Assembly (NCBI GenBank): GCA_038363925.1
Contig: JAQQWL010000009.1
Location: 3,410,001-3,474,000 of the forward strand
Direction of reading: 5' to 3'
Source: Apiospora phragmitis
Lineage: Eukaryota > Ascomycota > Sordariomycetes > Amphisphaeriales > Apiosporaceae
DNA length: 64,000 bases
Positions within the stretch are counted from its first letter, which is position 1, and each line of letters opens with the position of its first letter. A program made the position numbers and the translations under genes. This document shows positions 25,486 to 38,549 of the stretch, one piece after another. Below the pieces are notes generated by a model. It saw nothing but the letters and a program-made list of their open reading frames with translations, made no database searches and was not told the DNA's origin.

Positions 25486-25733
25486 ACGTAGTTTATTACT
25501 AAATTAATCAAGTCGGCCACTTTTTTTATATTTTACCACTTTTATATAAATTAATTTAACCTTCACGTTTTAAATTAATTAAAATTATCTTTATTCGATT
25601 AGTTATTTAATTTTATATCTTTCTTATAGGTTCGCGTATTATAACCTATCTCGTCGTAGATATTATAACGTTTTTTACCGGTCGCCCTCCGCTTCGACGA
25701 ACCCCCCGTTTCGTATTTATTAGTTATTAAAAT
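25486..25733 (-). mobile_element. Fot1/pogo left-end fragment
   Basis: The left terminal repeat (ACGTAGTTTATTACTAAAT) and the next 230 bases match F1 3331-3583, including ACGAACCCCCCGTTTCGTAT, the first-subfamily wording. The match ends abruptly at TAGTTATTAAA, and the next base begins a copy running the other way. Confidence 0.7.
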
Positions 25734-26597
25734 ATTATTACGCTTAATATACCTCCTTATTTATTATATTTACTTAAATCGTTGAATATTATATTTTATT
25801 CGCTATTAAAGCACACGTATTTAAAAAAAACTCGAGCTATTCATTAAAGCGTTAATAAATTATATTATATAGCTCTAGTATTTTATTATTTTTAAAGCCG
25901 GATATTTTATTATTTTTATAATAAATAATATTAAATTTAAATTTAACGTATTTAGTTTAATTTCTTATTATTTATATATAATAAATTAAATATACGTCTT
26001 TAAATATTTACACTTAGCTCGTCGCGTTTAAAAACGATTAATACTTATAACCCTTAAACGTTATTTAACTTTTAATAAATAATTAAGCATTTTATTTCTA
26101 TTAAAAGTAGGGTTTTAATTTAGTAAAAAAGGTCCTCGAAATTAACTTAAAATATTATAAACTAAGTAGTAAAAGCATAAATAAATTAGCTTATAAAATA
26201 GCCTTTATACGAAATTAAATATATATATTAAAAACGTTTAATTTAACCCTTTTAAAGCGCCGAAGAGTTAAAAAATTACGAGCTTAACTTAAAAAAGCAT
26301 TTATTATTAAAGAATTTTAAGCGATATAAAACGAGAAAGTAAGAGGGAAGTGCTTAATAATTAATAAAGGCGAGAATAAAAGTTCGTTAAAATAGCGAGC
26401 GACCGGTAAGAAACGTTATAAACCTTATAACGAAATAAGTTAAAATATATAAATATATAAAAAAGATTTAATACTAAGTAAATAATTAAATAACGAGTGA
26501 TTTTAATTAATTTAAAGCATTATAATTAAATTAAATTATATTAAAAATTTAAACGAAATTTAATAAATAATATAATTCTCTTAATAATAAACCACGA
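25734..26597 (+). mobile_element. Fot1/pogo left-half fragment in inverse orientation
   Basis: This is the reverse complement of F1 from about 4185 back to 3331, ending in the worn terminal repeat (AATAATAAACCACGA). Its wording near 26360-26400 (TAAAGGCGAGAATAAAAG) places it in the second subfamily with F4 and F7. With the fragment at 25486 it makes a 1.1-kb unit that has the same element end at both sides. Confidence 0.7.
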
Positions 26598-29500
26598 TAT
26601 AAATATATTAATATATAATATTATTATTTAAGTTTATAAGTAAGCCGGCTATTTTTTTAAAATAATATATTAATACATTTTTAATAAAATACTTAAAACT
26701 ATTTCTATAACGCTTATATTAATAATAATTTAATTTATTTAAATAATAAGCTTAATTATTAAGTATATATATAAAATATAGTTAAAAACTTTTAAAAAGC
26801 GAATGTTTAAGCCGATATAATATAATATAAGTCTTATATAAAATAGATAAAGTTCTTTAATTTTATTATTAATATTAAGAAGGTTTTTATTATATAGTTT
26901 ATTATTTTAATTAGTTATAAAAAAGCTTTTAATTAATTAAGAAAATATAAACATGTTTTTATTAGATTAAAAAGTTATTTAATACACGCTTTAATATTAA
27001 CTTATTTTTAATATAATTTAAACACGAAAATAAAAAACCACTAATATTAATATAATAATTATTAAAATATAAATATAAAAACTTAATAATAAGTAAAAGC
27101 TAATTTCTTATTAATATTATATACAATACGAAATTAAAATATTTTATTTATAATAAAGAATTATTAATAATAATATAAATATTATATTATTAAAGATTTA
27201 ACTAATTGATTTTTAATAATTAAAACTTTTATAAGAGTTATTAATTATAAAGCGTTAAAATACTTTAAAATAAAATCATTATTAAATTTTAAATAAACTA
27301 AATAATAAGAATTCCTTTTTTAATATTACTTTTATATTATTTATAAACTTGTAAAGGTTATTAACTCGCGACGCCTACTTATTAAAGATTTAAAAAACCG
27401 AAATTAAACTTAATAAAAGTAAACGCTATTTTAATTAATTAACATTATTATTAATTATTAATAAAAAATATAAAAAGTTTATAATATATTACGTTAAATT
27501 AAGCGGCTAAAATAAATATTTTAATATAATTAATAATCGTTTCTTATTTAAATTTAATTTAATAATATTAAAAACTTTAATTATTTAATTAATTTACGAA
27601 ATATATCTTTAAACTATTTTAACTTGTTTTAAATAAAATAAAACCTATATTTTAATCGGCGCTTTATATTAATAATTATATATAAATAGGGATACTAATT
27701 AATATATATTAAATCATATAACTTATAATATTAAGAATACTTTAAAAATTAAATAAAATAGAAATAATATTTTAATAATTATTAACCGCTTTAATATAAT
27801 TATATAATTAATAGCTTATATTATAAACGTTATTATAAAAAACACCGCTTATATATATTATAATAATCTGTTTTATATATATAAGTTATTAAAAAATACA
27901 ACTTTTAATTAAAATTTAAGATTAGTAATTAATTTTATTAATAAAACTTTCAAAATTTTTATAGTTCTTTTAAACTATAAAATAAATCGATATTATAAAT
28001 AAAGATTTTAATTAAAAACTTCATTTGTATAATACTAATTAAAATATTTTCTAAACTATTCTATAAACTACTAAATCGTAGAAAATAAATTATATATTAA
28101 TTAGATTTTTTTTATAAAATAAATACTAAATAACTTAAACTTATTTTTAATATATATAGACGGCTAATATTTATATTAAAATGGTTTAATAATATATAAT
28201 ATATTAAACTAATAAATATTAAAAAGAACTCGATTTTAATATATTTATAAAATAAACCGTAAAATAATTATTAATAATTAAAATTTTATATTTATTCTTA
28301 AATTAATTTAAAATCTTAATAATATTAATAATAAATTAAAATTTCTCTTAATTTATATGATATATTTTATTAAAATTAGAAAAGGTTATTTATATAAATT
28401 AAATTTATTTATATTAAAAAAACTTAAATATTATATATTAATTATTTAAAGGAAATTTTTAATAAACCTATTTTTAATTAAAATAACTATAACTTTTTAA
28501 ATTTAAATAAAAACCTACTTTTAAAAATTAAGAAACTAATTATATATTATTATTTAAACTATATTATAAAACGTTTTAGTATTAAATTTTATAATTTTAT
28601 AAATAAAACTTTAATAAAACTAAGTTATTAAAACCTTTAAAAGTATAGTTTAAAATTAATAAATAAGATAGTTTTAATTTAAATCACCGCGATAATAATA
28701 AAATAATATTAATTTAAAGTATTAAAAAAGAATAAAAAAAGAAATTAAAATATATTTAAGTTTTAAATAAAACAAGTTACCTTTTAATTAAAACCGAGTA
28801 AATATTATTTTATATAATTAATTAAATTATAAATCAAACTTCTATAAATTAATATAATTTATTTAAGTTATAATCGAGGGTATAATTTTAGTATTTAAAA
28901 TATACCCGTGTTTAATTTTAAATAAGCCCACGTTTTTATATTATTTTAAATATTATTATCATAATTAAATCTTTTTTTCTATTATTTAAAAAGTCTAGAT
29001 TTAATAACTAAGCTTTATAAACGTAAATTTTAAAAAAAGGGCAGTATTATAATATAAAAAATAAAATAATATCGATATTAAAGTAAATATAAAATAAAAG
29101 GTATAAAATTAATTATATAAAGTAAGTTTATAAATTAAGATATTTATTATTTATATAAATAGCTTTTAAGTAGAATTTTAAAAATATAAAACTTTTTCGA
29201 TTTCTTTTCTTATATTTTAAAATAATTAATTTAAATTAACCTTTATAACTACTTTATTAATTTTTAATAATATACTATTATATCTATAACTGTTTTAAAT
29301 TAATTAAAATAATTTTATTAATGAAAATTATTACGCTATTTAAAGTTTTAAATAATATAAAAATATATAAATAAAGTATTTTTTTAATTAAATTAATTTT
29401 AAACACTTTAATAGTTTAAGATAGAACCTTACATAATTAAAATATTAATCTTTAATATATAAAATACTTATGTTTTAATAATATTAAATTTATTTAACTC

Positions 29501-29750
29501 TTATATATTATATATATTCTTAATTTATTTTAATTATTTTTAAAAAGTTAATACTTATTATAAATTTAATAATAAATTAATAATTATTTAATCCTTTAGT
29601 TTTTTATTAATAAATAACTTTAATAATATATTATTAAGGGTTTATGAATTTTATAATATTATTATTAAAATTCTTATTACTTGTTTATAATAATATTAAT
29701 TAGTTTTATTTAATTAAATTAAAAAGCGTAATTTAAATAAACTTATAAGA
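26598..29750. other. heavily decayed AT-rich region, not assigned
   Basis: This is among the most AT-rich parts of the window. I found no gene, no clear terminal repeats and no convincing match to the Fot1/pogo, gypsy or LINE copies. Its length (about 3.1 kb) and lack of frames suggest another old mutated element, but the type cannot be named by eye. A GC-containing patch at 28870-28935 has TATAATCGAGGGTATAATTT and nothing else recognisable. Confidence 0.35.
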
Positions 29751-30012
29751 TTGAGGCATAGTTTATATTATTATATAAATATTATCTCGAGGTATTTATG
29801 TTAAATATAAATTATTATTATAATACTAGTTTTAATAATTAATTTATAATATAATAAGTTTTATTATAATAAATAAAGTTATTATTTTAAATAAAAGTAA
29901 ACGTATTAACGAGCGAGGTCGAGTTATGTTTAATACTTTATAAACGTTTTAAATTATTATAACCTCGCTTTAAAAATAAGTATTAATTATATTATTAAAA
30001 TAAGTTATAATA
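29750..30012 (-). repeat. 3' LTR end of gypsy relic G4
   Basis: The segment from about 29895 (GTAAACGTATTAACGAGCGAGG) to GTTATAATA at 30012 aligns with the right part of the G2 left LTR (37800-37913). Directly after it lies the pyrimidine-rich strand of a polypurine tract (TTATCTCGCTTTTTTGATTA). The left edge of the LTR is not resolved. Confidence 0.5.
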
Positions 30013-33000
30013 TTATCTCGCTTTTTTGATTATTTTATTTTTAAAGCGGCTAGTTACTATAAATTATTTAAAACTTATTACTTTTTTATTACTTTTTTAT
30101 AAAATTTTCTCCTTTTTATTTATATTATAATACTTATTCAATATATTAAATTAAAATAAAAAACGTTACGCGTTAAAGTATCTTAAAATTAAAAAAATTT
30201 AAAGTTATAACCTTTTAACTTAAGCAATTTTTAAGTTTTTATTAAATAGATATTTTTATTATATATATTATAAGGTTTTTTATAAAACGATTTTAAACGA
30301 TTTTCCTTATTATAATAAATATAGTAGACATTATTAATCGAGTTATAATATAAAGCTTTTTATAAAGATTTTATTAAATATTAAAATTAAACAAGTTAAA
30401 AAAAGTTATAGTTTAAAAGAATAAAACGGGCGGTTTACTACGGTATTTCCTATATCGAAAAGCTAAAACGTAAAGAAGCAGAAAAAGAAGTTCGTTATGA
30501 AGCAGCTATCGAGCCGACTCTAGTAATTATTTCTACGTTATTTTTTAACTTCGTATTTAATTAAAACTAGTTATATTTAAATATTTTATAAAGCTTTCGA
30601 TATTAAACGATTTTAGTCTTGTTTTATAATTATTAAAGCTTTTAAATAACGTTCTTTAAATACTTTTTTTTATTAAATAAGTTATTAAAATCTTCGTTTA
30701 ACCTTTTATCTTTAATAAATCTTTTTATTTTATATTCGTATTAATATATTTAATTATATATTAAATAAAATATTTATAACCGCTAGTTTAACTAGTAAAA
30801 TATAAAATATATTCGTATTATTTTAAATAATAATAATTAATAATTAGTGTTTAAAATCTAGTTTTTTATATAATCGTTTAATTTTAATATTTCGTTATAA
30901 AAAGTAAACCTTTTTCCCTTTTTAAAAATTAATCCTTTTAAGTTGATTTAATTAACGTTTTTCCTTATTTCTTATTAAAAGAAGGTAAGGTTTTATTATA
31001 AAGTTGTTTAAAATCCTTTTAATTTTTTAATTTAAATAATTACGATTAATATAAACTCCCTTTTTTAAAGCTTACTAATAATTTTTAAGTTATACCCGTA
31101 ATTAATTTATAATAGCGAATAAAGAAAAGTTAACTATTTATATTATTATAAACGAATTATATTATAAATAAAAATAAAACGTAGTTATTTTATTTATAAT
31201 TAATATAATAACTTAGGTATTATTTTAAAGTTTAATTTATTCGTTTAGTTTATTTATTTATTTAAAAATAAAAAGTTATAAATAGTTTATATCTAACGCT
31301 AAGTTACGCTATAAATAATTTTTAAATTTTTATTAATAAATAACTTATTTTTATTAAAAATAATACTAAAGAATATATAAACTAAGTTATTTATATCGTT
31401 AAACTTCTTATATAAAAAAATACGTATATTTTATAAGTTTATTTATAAGTATTAAAATATTATCGTAATTAACTTTAAATAAAAGTTCTTTTAATAAAAA
31501 TAATTTAATAATAAAGTTAAGTATAATTATTTTCCACCCTTTATTTAAAAATAAAATTAGTTATAATTCTTTATATAATTAATAATTAACGGCTTTAATT
31601 AAATTATAAAAACTTTAAATTAATTATAAACTATACTTAGTACGTAACTCGAATATATTATAATAATATTAAGTTTTTATTATAATATTATATAAAAGTA
31701 GTTTTAATTTTAAATAAAACTTTTTCTTAATAATTTAATCGTCGGCTTAATATATTAACGCGATTATTATTACTACCCTTTTAATTAATAATAATATAAT
31801 TAAATTTTAAAAGAATTTAAATTCATATATTTATCGTTTATTTAATCTTTTAATAATAATAAATATTATAAAGTTCTTATAACTAATAATAACTTAACTT
31901 AGTTTTATTATCTTATTAAAATAATATCTTTATTTTTTACGTCTTAATTATAATTATAAACTCTTTATTATAAATTTAATAATTAAGCTTTAATTTATTT
32001 GACTTTAAAAAATATAATAAAATATAACTTTTTATTATTATCTCGTTAATTTAATTACCCTTTAATCGTATAATCTAATACGTTAACTTTAATTTAATAA
32101 GTTCTATAACATCTATTATACGAAATATAAAGTTTTAATTTATTAAAGATTCCCTACTTTATATTATAAAAGGCTTTTACTATTTTTTATTTCTTAGAAT
32201 AATTCGTATTATTTTATTAAAAATATCGCTATTTTTTAAAAACGAGAATAAAAATTATATAATAATTTATTAATATTAAAAAAAATTTAACTTTTATAAC
32301 GTTTATAAATATTAATTACTCTTTAATTATTAGAATTCTAAAAAGTTTTATTCGATTTTTTTTAAAAATATATAATATTTTATAAATATACTTAATTATT
32401 AATAATAGTCGCTTATTTAAATTAATTAAGAAATTAATACTTTATAACTTTTAAAATATTAGCTTTATATCCTTTTTATATTACTTTTTATTTTTAAAAT
32501 AATTTAAAATATTTTCTAGTTATATTATAAATAATATATTAAAGTATTTTAATAAAATTAATTAATTATAACTTAAAAATTAATTCAAATATTAAAATAT
32601 TAATTAAATTAAATAATATAACTTAATATTTAAAATATTTATACTTGATACGAAATGCGGTTTTTTATAATTTTTTTTCTTTAATATAAATTAAGTTATA
32701 TATAAGAAAAAAGTTAAATATTAAAAAGATTTTAATATATAATAACTGGTTTTATAAATCGTAAATTAAGATTAAATAGTATTGTTTTTTAATAATAATT
32801 TCGTTAACCTTTTAATAATTAATATATATACGTTATTTAAGTTTCTTATCCTTGTTTTTTTTAAACGAATTAAATAAAGAGACCTATTAACGATATAAAA
32901 AGTCGTATTACTATTTTCTCGAGGTTTTCCGTAATGAGTTCTTTTAAAGTTTAGTTATATTTTCAATTAAATTTATAAATAGATATAAAAGTAGGTTTTT

Positions 33001-33925
33001 ATTTCATTTTATAATATCTCGTAATTTTATTATATATAAAGCGGTAAGCTTATTTTTAGCTTTCTATTAAAAAGGGTCTTATATTACTAATACTTTTTTA
33101 ATATAATTATTATAACGTTTAGGTTAAGTTTTTTAATAATAGTTCATAGTTTAAATATTTTAAGTTTATTAAGGAGCTTTTTTTAAACTCCTACTAATTA
33201 ATTCAAGCTTTTTTAATATATTTTAATATAAATAATTTATTTTTATATTAAATTTAGCATAATTTATTTATAATTAAAATATCTTTATAATGTTTCTCGA
33301 TTTTAATTAAAAGGTTCGCGATTTTTTTCTACTTCTTTATTTTTATAAATTATAAATTCTTTATTAACGGTTTTAAATTAATATCACGCGTTTATTCCTT
33401 TTAATTTTAACCTAAAGAAATTAATAATTTATTATTAATATAATATATTTATAAATTACCCGATTATTTATTAAGTAATATAAAAACCTTTTTAAGTTCG
33501 CGTAATATTATTTTTTTATATTCCCCGGCGTTTATTTTTTAATCGATATTCCTCGAGATAAATAATAAACTCTTATAATTAAACGTTATATCGTTACTAT
33601 TTTTCTTTTCTTTTTTAAGAAGGTATTATTTTATAGGTTAATAAAAGTATTTCTATACTTTTCCCCGTATAAAATATTTACTCGAGATAAAGTTTTAAAC
33701 TTTCTTAATTATATAATAAAAGTATAAATATAAAATAAATTATTTATTATTTCTTTAAAAGAATTATTTAATCGTAAATTTCTTTATAATATATTTAAGA
33801 AAAGCATTATATATATACGATATTTATAAAAATAGAAAATATATATTACTTATAAACGAGATATAAAAATCGTTATTTACGACGTAATTTCTATTAACTC
33901 TTTAATTAAATCCTATTATAATATA
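30013..33925 (-). mobile_element. gypsy relic G4 (pol part)
   Basis: The order matches E1: polypurine tract, antisense accessory-gene remnant, then chromodomain, integrase, RNase H, RT and protease blocks on the minus strand (for example TTTATATAATCGTTTAATTTTAA at 30870 and AGATATATAAACTAAGTTATTT near 31375). It stops at about 33925 in a Fot1/pogo copy. No frame is open. Confidence 0.6.
30240..30564 (+). pseudogene. antisense accessory-gene remnant in G4
   Basis: In the frame starting at 30436 the translation reads G-I-S-Y-I-E-K-L-K-R-K-E-A-E-K-E-V-R and ends at TAA 30562-30564. It aligns with the E1 accessory protein (G-I-S-S-V-E-E-L-E-R-V-E-R-E-E-A-E). Most differences are E-to-K, expected from G-to-A changes. 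The N-terminal part is too decayed to give a start; the left edge is set from the E1 spacing. Confidence 0.55.
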
Positions 33926-35150
33926 TATTTAGCGTTGAAAACTAGCTTTATAATAAGTATAATTACCTTAATACTCGTTATAATACGCGTAAATTAATAG
34001 AGAAACGAAATTAATTTAATTTAATAATCGAAAATAATTAACGGCTATTAAATATATTAATTTAAAAGGCTAATATATCTAGCCGTTTTTAATCGTTTAA
34101 AGCTAATATTACTTTATAAACTAAGCTCGCGAATATAATTTATTAAGCGATTAAGTAATTAAATTAAGTTTTAATAATTAAATTAATAACGATATAAGCT
34201 TAAATTAAATTATAAATAAAAAGTTGCTATTAATTATTAATCTTTAATAGTTATAAAAGCTATATTTTAATATAATTTAAAGTATATTATATATATCCTT
34301 ATTTATTTTATTTATTATAATTATTACTCCATTTATTACAAAAGTATATATATTAAAAAAATTTAAACTTATTTATTAAACTATAAATAAACTATCTTAT
34401 GAAGTTAAAGGGCTTTATCGCTTTTACGACGGCGTATTTTATTAATTTTATGAAAATTAATATTAGATTTAAATTTAATACATTTAGTTTAATGTTTTAT
34501 TATTTAAATAAAGTGATTAAAAAGTTAAATTTACGTTTTTAAACGCTCATACTTATCTCGTTACGTTTAAAAACGGCTAGTACTTATAACCTTTAATAAA
34601 CGATTAACTATTTCTTTTATTAAAAATAATGTTTTTATTTATTAAGAAAGCTTTTTAATACTAGTTTTAAATATAATAAATTAAATAATAAAAAGTATAA
34701 ATAAAATAGCTTATGAAATAATTTTTATACATAATTAAATATATACCTTAAAAAGGTTAATTTAGCTCTTTTAAAACGTTAAAGAGTTTAAAAAATCGCT
34801 AGTCTATCTTAAAAAAACCCTTATTATTAAGGAATTTTAAACGATATAAAACGAGAAGTTAGAAGAGAAGCGTCTAGCGATTAATAAAGGCGAAAATAGG
34901 GGTTCGTTAAAGTAGAGGGCGACCGGTGAAAGGCGCTGCGGTATTTATGACGAAATAGGTTAAACTGCTTAAATATATAAAAAAGATATAAAATTAAAGA
35001 GCGAATTAAATAGCGCGTAATTTTAATTAATTTAAGATAATATAATTAAATAATAAGTAATTTTAATTAATTAAAAATATTATAATTAAATTATTTTATA
35101 TAAAATTATAGAAATAAAATAAAAATAAACTATTTAATAATAGACTATGT
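33926..35150 (+). mobile_element. Fot1/pogo-type transposon (F7), truncated
   Basis: This runs from about 33926 (F1 equivalent near 4570) to the worn terminal repeat TTTAATAATAGACTATGT at 35150, followed by TA. It contains K-Y-I-N-L and the GCGACCGGTG block near 34918. The wording TAAAGGCGAAAATAGGGG marks the second subfamily. The transposase part is on the plus strand and has no open frame. Confidence 0.65.
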
Positions 35151-35152
35151 TA

Positions 35153-36987
35153 AAAATTTTATAAATGTAATTATTTTTTTATAAACTCGCTTTTTCGAGC
35201 TATTTAAAAAGTTAACGTTTCGAAACTTTATAGGATTATAATAATATATTATTAATATTTATTTTTATTTTCTTAAGAAATTAAAATATTATTAAAATAA
35301 ATAATAATAAACTTATTATAATACTTTCGTAATATATAATTAATTTTATTTTAAAAGCTAGCTAGTATATTAATTAAGTTATAAAGTATAAATAAATATT
35401 TAAAGTCTTTATATTTTTCTTAATTTTAATAAAGCTTTATATATTAAGTAACTTAAAATCGTTATAAGTTTTAATTTTATATAATTTATTACATAGGTTA
35501 TTAATAAAGTAAATAAGTTAATAATTTTTTATAATAATATTATTAAGCTTTTAATAATTAATATATAGTTTTTATTTAATCGTCTTGTTTTTACTTTATT
35601 TTAATATAAAGAATATAAAGTATTTAACTAATAACGTAAATAATTATATATATTTTTAAAAGCTTATTAATATTTTTAATTAAGTCGATATATCAGTATA
35701 AAATATAGCTTTTCTTTTAAATCGTATTTCATAATTTTAATATATTTATTAAACTAGTTTTATTTTTAATTCTTTATTAAATAAAATATTGAACTATATA
35801 TCTTTATTTATTATTTAAATTATAATATTTATTTTAAGCTTTTTAATAATAATATAAGCTTTAAATATTATAAGCTTATTTAAAGAGTTTTTTTAATAAA
35901 ACGTTTTTTAAAGGTAATAGTTTCGGTTATATTATTTAATTTATTAATATTTTTTCACTCGATCGTTAAATCTCGCAATTATAATATCGCGCTAAGTTAA
36001 GTTTTAATTATTTTAAGAAATTATACGAGTTTTCATTTATTTTTAAATATATAATATAATTATTATTACTATAAAATATATTAAACATATTATTATTATT
36101 ATTATTTATAATTATTAAGGTTAGCTTTTTTAATATTATTAATTTATTATTTATTAAAGACTTATTAAAATAATTCCTAAGTTTTTAAAATTATTAATAT
36201 AATATATAACGTTTTAGTTTATTAACATTAACTCGAGGTTTATTTAGTTTAAATCTTTAGTTATTTTATTTATATAAGAAGTTATTAATTTTAACGACTT
36301 ATTTAATATAACGTTAAATATATTAACTAGAGTTTTTTTTAATTAACTTCATCTTAACTTTATTATATAACTTTATATAAAAAAAGGCTATTAAAGCGTT
36401 ATTATTACTTTATTTTATTTTAAAAGCGATTTATTTAAACTTAACGATATATTAAAAAAGGAATCTATTTTATCGAAACTATATAAATATTTATTTTACG
36501 GTTCGATTTTTATCGAGATTTTTAAAAGTAGCCTTTATAATTCTTTTTTAAAACTTAGCGTATTATTAAAAGATTTTTTTAATATTATTTTTATTAGTCG
36601 CTTTTATGAAAATAGTCGAGGTAGTTTTATATAATAAGCTTAAACTATACAAGGGCGTTTTTTTTGAATATTCTATAATTTAAAAAACTCTTTTAGTCTA
36701 ATAATATTAATATAAAACTATATATAAGCTTTTATTTAAATAAAGAAATTTTAATCGTTATTATTATAAATATCGTAAAATAAAAGTAAGAAGAGCTTAA
36801 ACTCGTTATTTCGAGCTATTAAAAGTATTATAATTTATTTAATACGGTAGGTATTTCTTTTACGAAGTTATTTTAATTAAAGTTTTAAGCGATAAATTAT
36901 TTAAAAAACCTTAAGGGTTTTAATAAAGTTTATTATACTTTGATTAAAAGTTTAAATAATGATTTAAAAAAATTAAAGTGATTAAAA
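35153..36987 (-). mobile_element. gypsy relic G3 with internal deletion
   Basis: Blocks near 35170-35620 match the RT part of E1 (48950-49400) on the minus strand. Near 36950-36987 is the leader before an LTR (AAAGTGATTAAAA). The 1.8 kb between is about half of the E1 equivalent, so sequence is missing. Assignment of the middle is uncertain. Confidence 0.4.
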
Positions 36988-37113
36988 TATAATAACCTAA
37001 GTTTAATTAATTTAAACGAAATAAAAATTAAATATATAATAAATACTAATAATAATTTAAATTAAAATCTTAAATAATATAATTATAATAGTTATAAAAG
37101 TTATTAATATATA
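36988..37113 (-). repeat. short LTR remnant of G3
   Basis: This begins TATAATAACC after the leader, as other decayed LTRs here do, and is cut by a Fot1/pogo terminal repeat at 37114. Confidence 0.35.
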
Positions 37114-37299
37114 ACGTAGTTTATATTTATTATTTTTTAACTTTAATAAATCTTTATTATATAAAAACTTATTATTTATACTCCTTAACTTATTTTAAGT
37201 ATTAATTATTCTTAGACGTAATAAGTTAAAAGTAAACGTTTAAAGATATATACTTAGTTTATTAATTACTTTTTTTAAATAATAAAAAACTAAACTAAA
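37114..37299 (-). mobile_element. Fot1/pogo fragment with internal deletion
   Basis: The left end (ACGTAGTTTATATTTATT after TA) resembles the family terminal repeat. From about 37210 the sequence matches F2 near 10040-10120 (ATATACTTAGTTTATTAATTA...AAACTAAAT). G2 is inserted at its right end, so its other half should lie beyond this window. Confidence 0.45.
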
Positions 37300-37913
37300 T
37301 ATAATAAACGTGATTAAAATTTTAAAAGAAACCTAATAAAATAGTTTTAAGTTTATATAAGAAACTATTTAAGTATGCGGTAAAAAAACGCTCCGCTAAT
37401 ATAATAAGTAATAATATTTAATTTAAAACATAATAATAAAAGTATTCGAATAAAGGTATATATATAAAAGACTTATTAAAGTTATTTATTTTATTAATAA
37501 ATTAAGTTAATACTTAAATTAACTATTAAAATAAAAAGTATTTATATAAAATATATAAGGAACGTTTATTAATATATAATTAGTCTCTTTTTTATTAATA
37601 CTTTTTAAATATATTAAATTTATTTAAAATCTTTAAATACGAGTCATTTTATTTATACGTAACTTATTCTTTAATTTAATCATATTTAGCTTATATATTC
37701 GCATTATTTAATTTAGATTATTTATAAAATATTAAGTTAAGGTAGTTTTATTAATTATTATTTAATAATATCGCGGGTATTAATATTATAAGTAAAGTAA
37801 TAAGCGTTTATAAGAGAGGTTAAGTTATATTTAAAGTCTTATAAGTATTTCGAGTTATTTTAATATTATTTTAAATGTAGGTTTTAGCCGTATAATTAAA
37901 TTAAGCCTTAATA
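37300..37913 (-). repeat. 3' LTR of G2
   Basis: This starts TATAATAAACGTG and ends near GCCTTAATA. It aligns along its length with the left LTR of E1, for example TTAATACTTAAATTAA near 37508 and GCCGTATAATTAA near 37889. A pyrimidine-rich tract follows (TTACTCTTC), the complement of a polypurine tract. Confidence 0.6.
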
Positions 37914-38189
37914 TTATTTACTCTTCTTTATTAATTTTATTTTTAATATAAAAATAATAAATATTTAAATTATATCGTTATATAAAGTTTTATAAGTTTC
38001 ATTTCTTTTTCTATTACTTTTTTATAATATATATTTATTATAATATTTAATTATATTATAAAATATGATATATTAAAATATCTTAAAATTCAGCGTTATA
38101 ATATTATATTAAGTTTATTTTTATAACGTTTATTTTTATACCTTTTTATCTTATTATGAATTTTTAAGTTAACGAGTTTAAAAAGTTTA

Positions 38190-38549
38190 ATATATTAAAC
38201 TTTGTTAATTAAAAATATATATTTCATATAATTAATTATATTATAATATATAATAACCTTTCATAATTTAATTTAAAATTATTAACGATATTTATTTCGT
38301 TTTAAAAGCGATTTAAGTACTATAAGAAAATAATTAAAACAAGCGGTTATAAAGGTTCGGTTTTTTTTTTAAATAATAAATTTATAGTTTAATAATATAA
38401 TATATATAATTCGTTACGATTAATTCTTTATTAAGGAATTAAAACGTATTAAACGCATAAAAGCGAAGAAAAAGCCTCGTTATAAAACGGTTATTAAGTC
38501 GGCTTTAAAAGTTAGTGTTATATTATTTATTAACTTATTCTTTAATTAA
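38190..38549 (+). pseudogene. antisense accessory-gene remnant in G2
   Basis: In the frame starting at 38430 the translation reads I-K-E-L-K-R-I-K-R-I-K-A-K-K-K-P-R-Y-K and reaches TAA at 38547-38549. It aligns with the E1 accessory protein (V-E-E-L-E-R-V-E-R-E-E-A-E), with E-to-K changes throughout. The start is lost. Its place, between the G2 3' LTR and the end of pol and opposite to pol, is the same as in E1. Confidence 0.55.
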
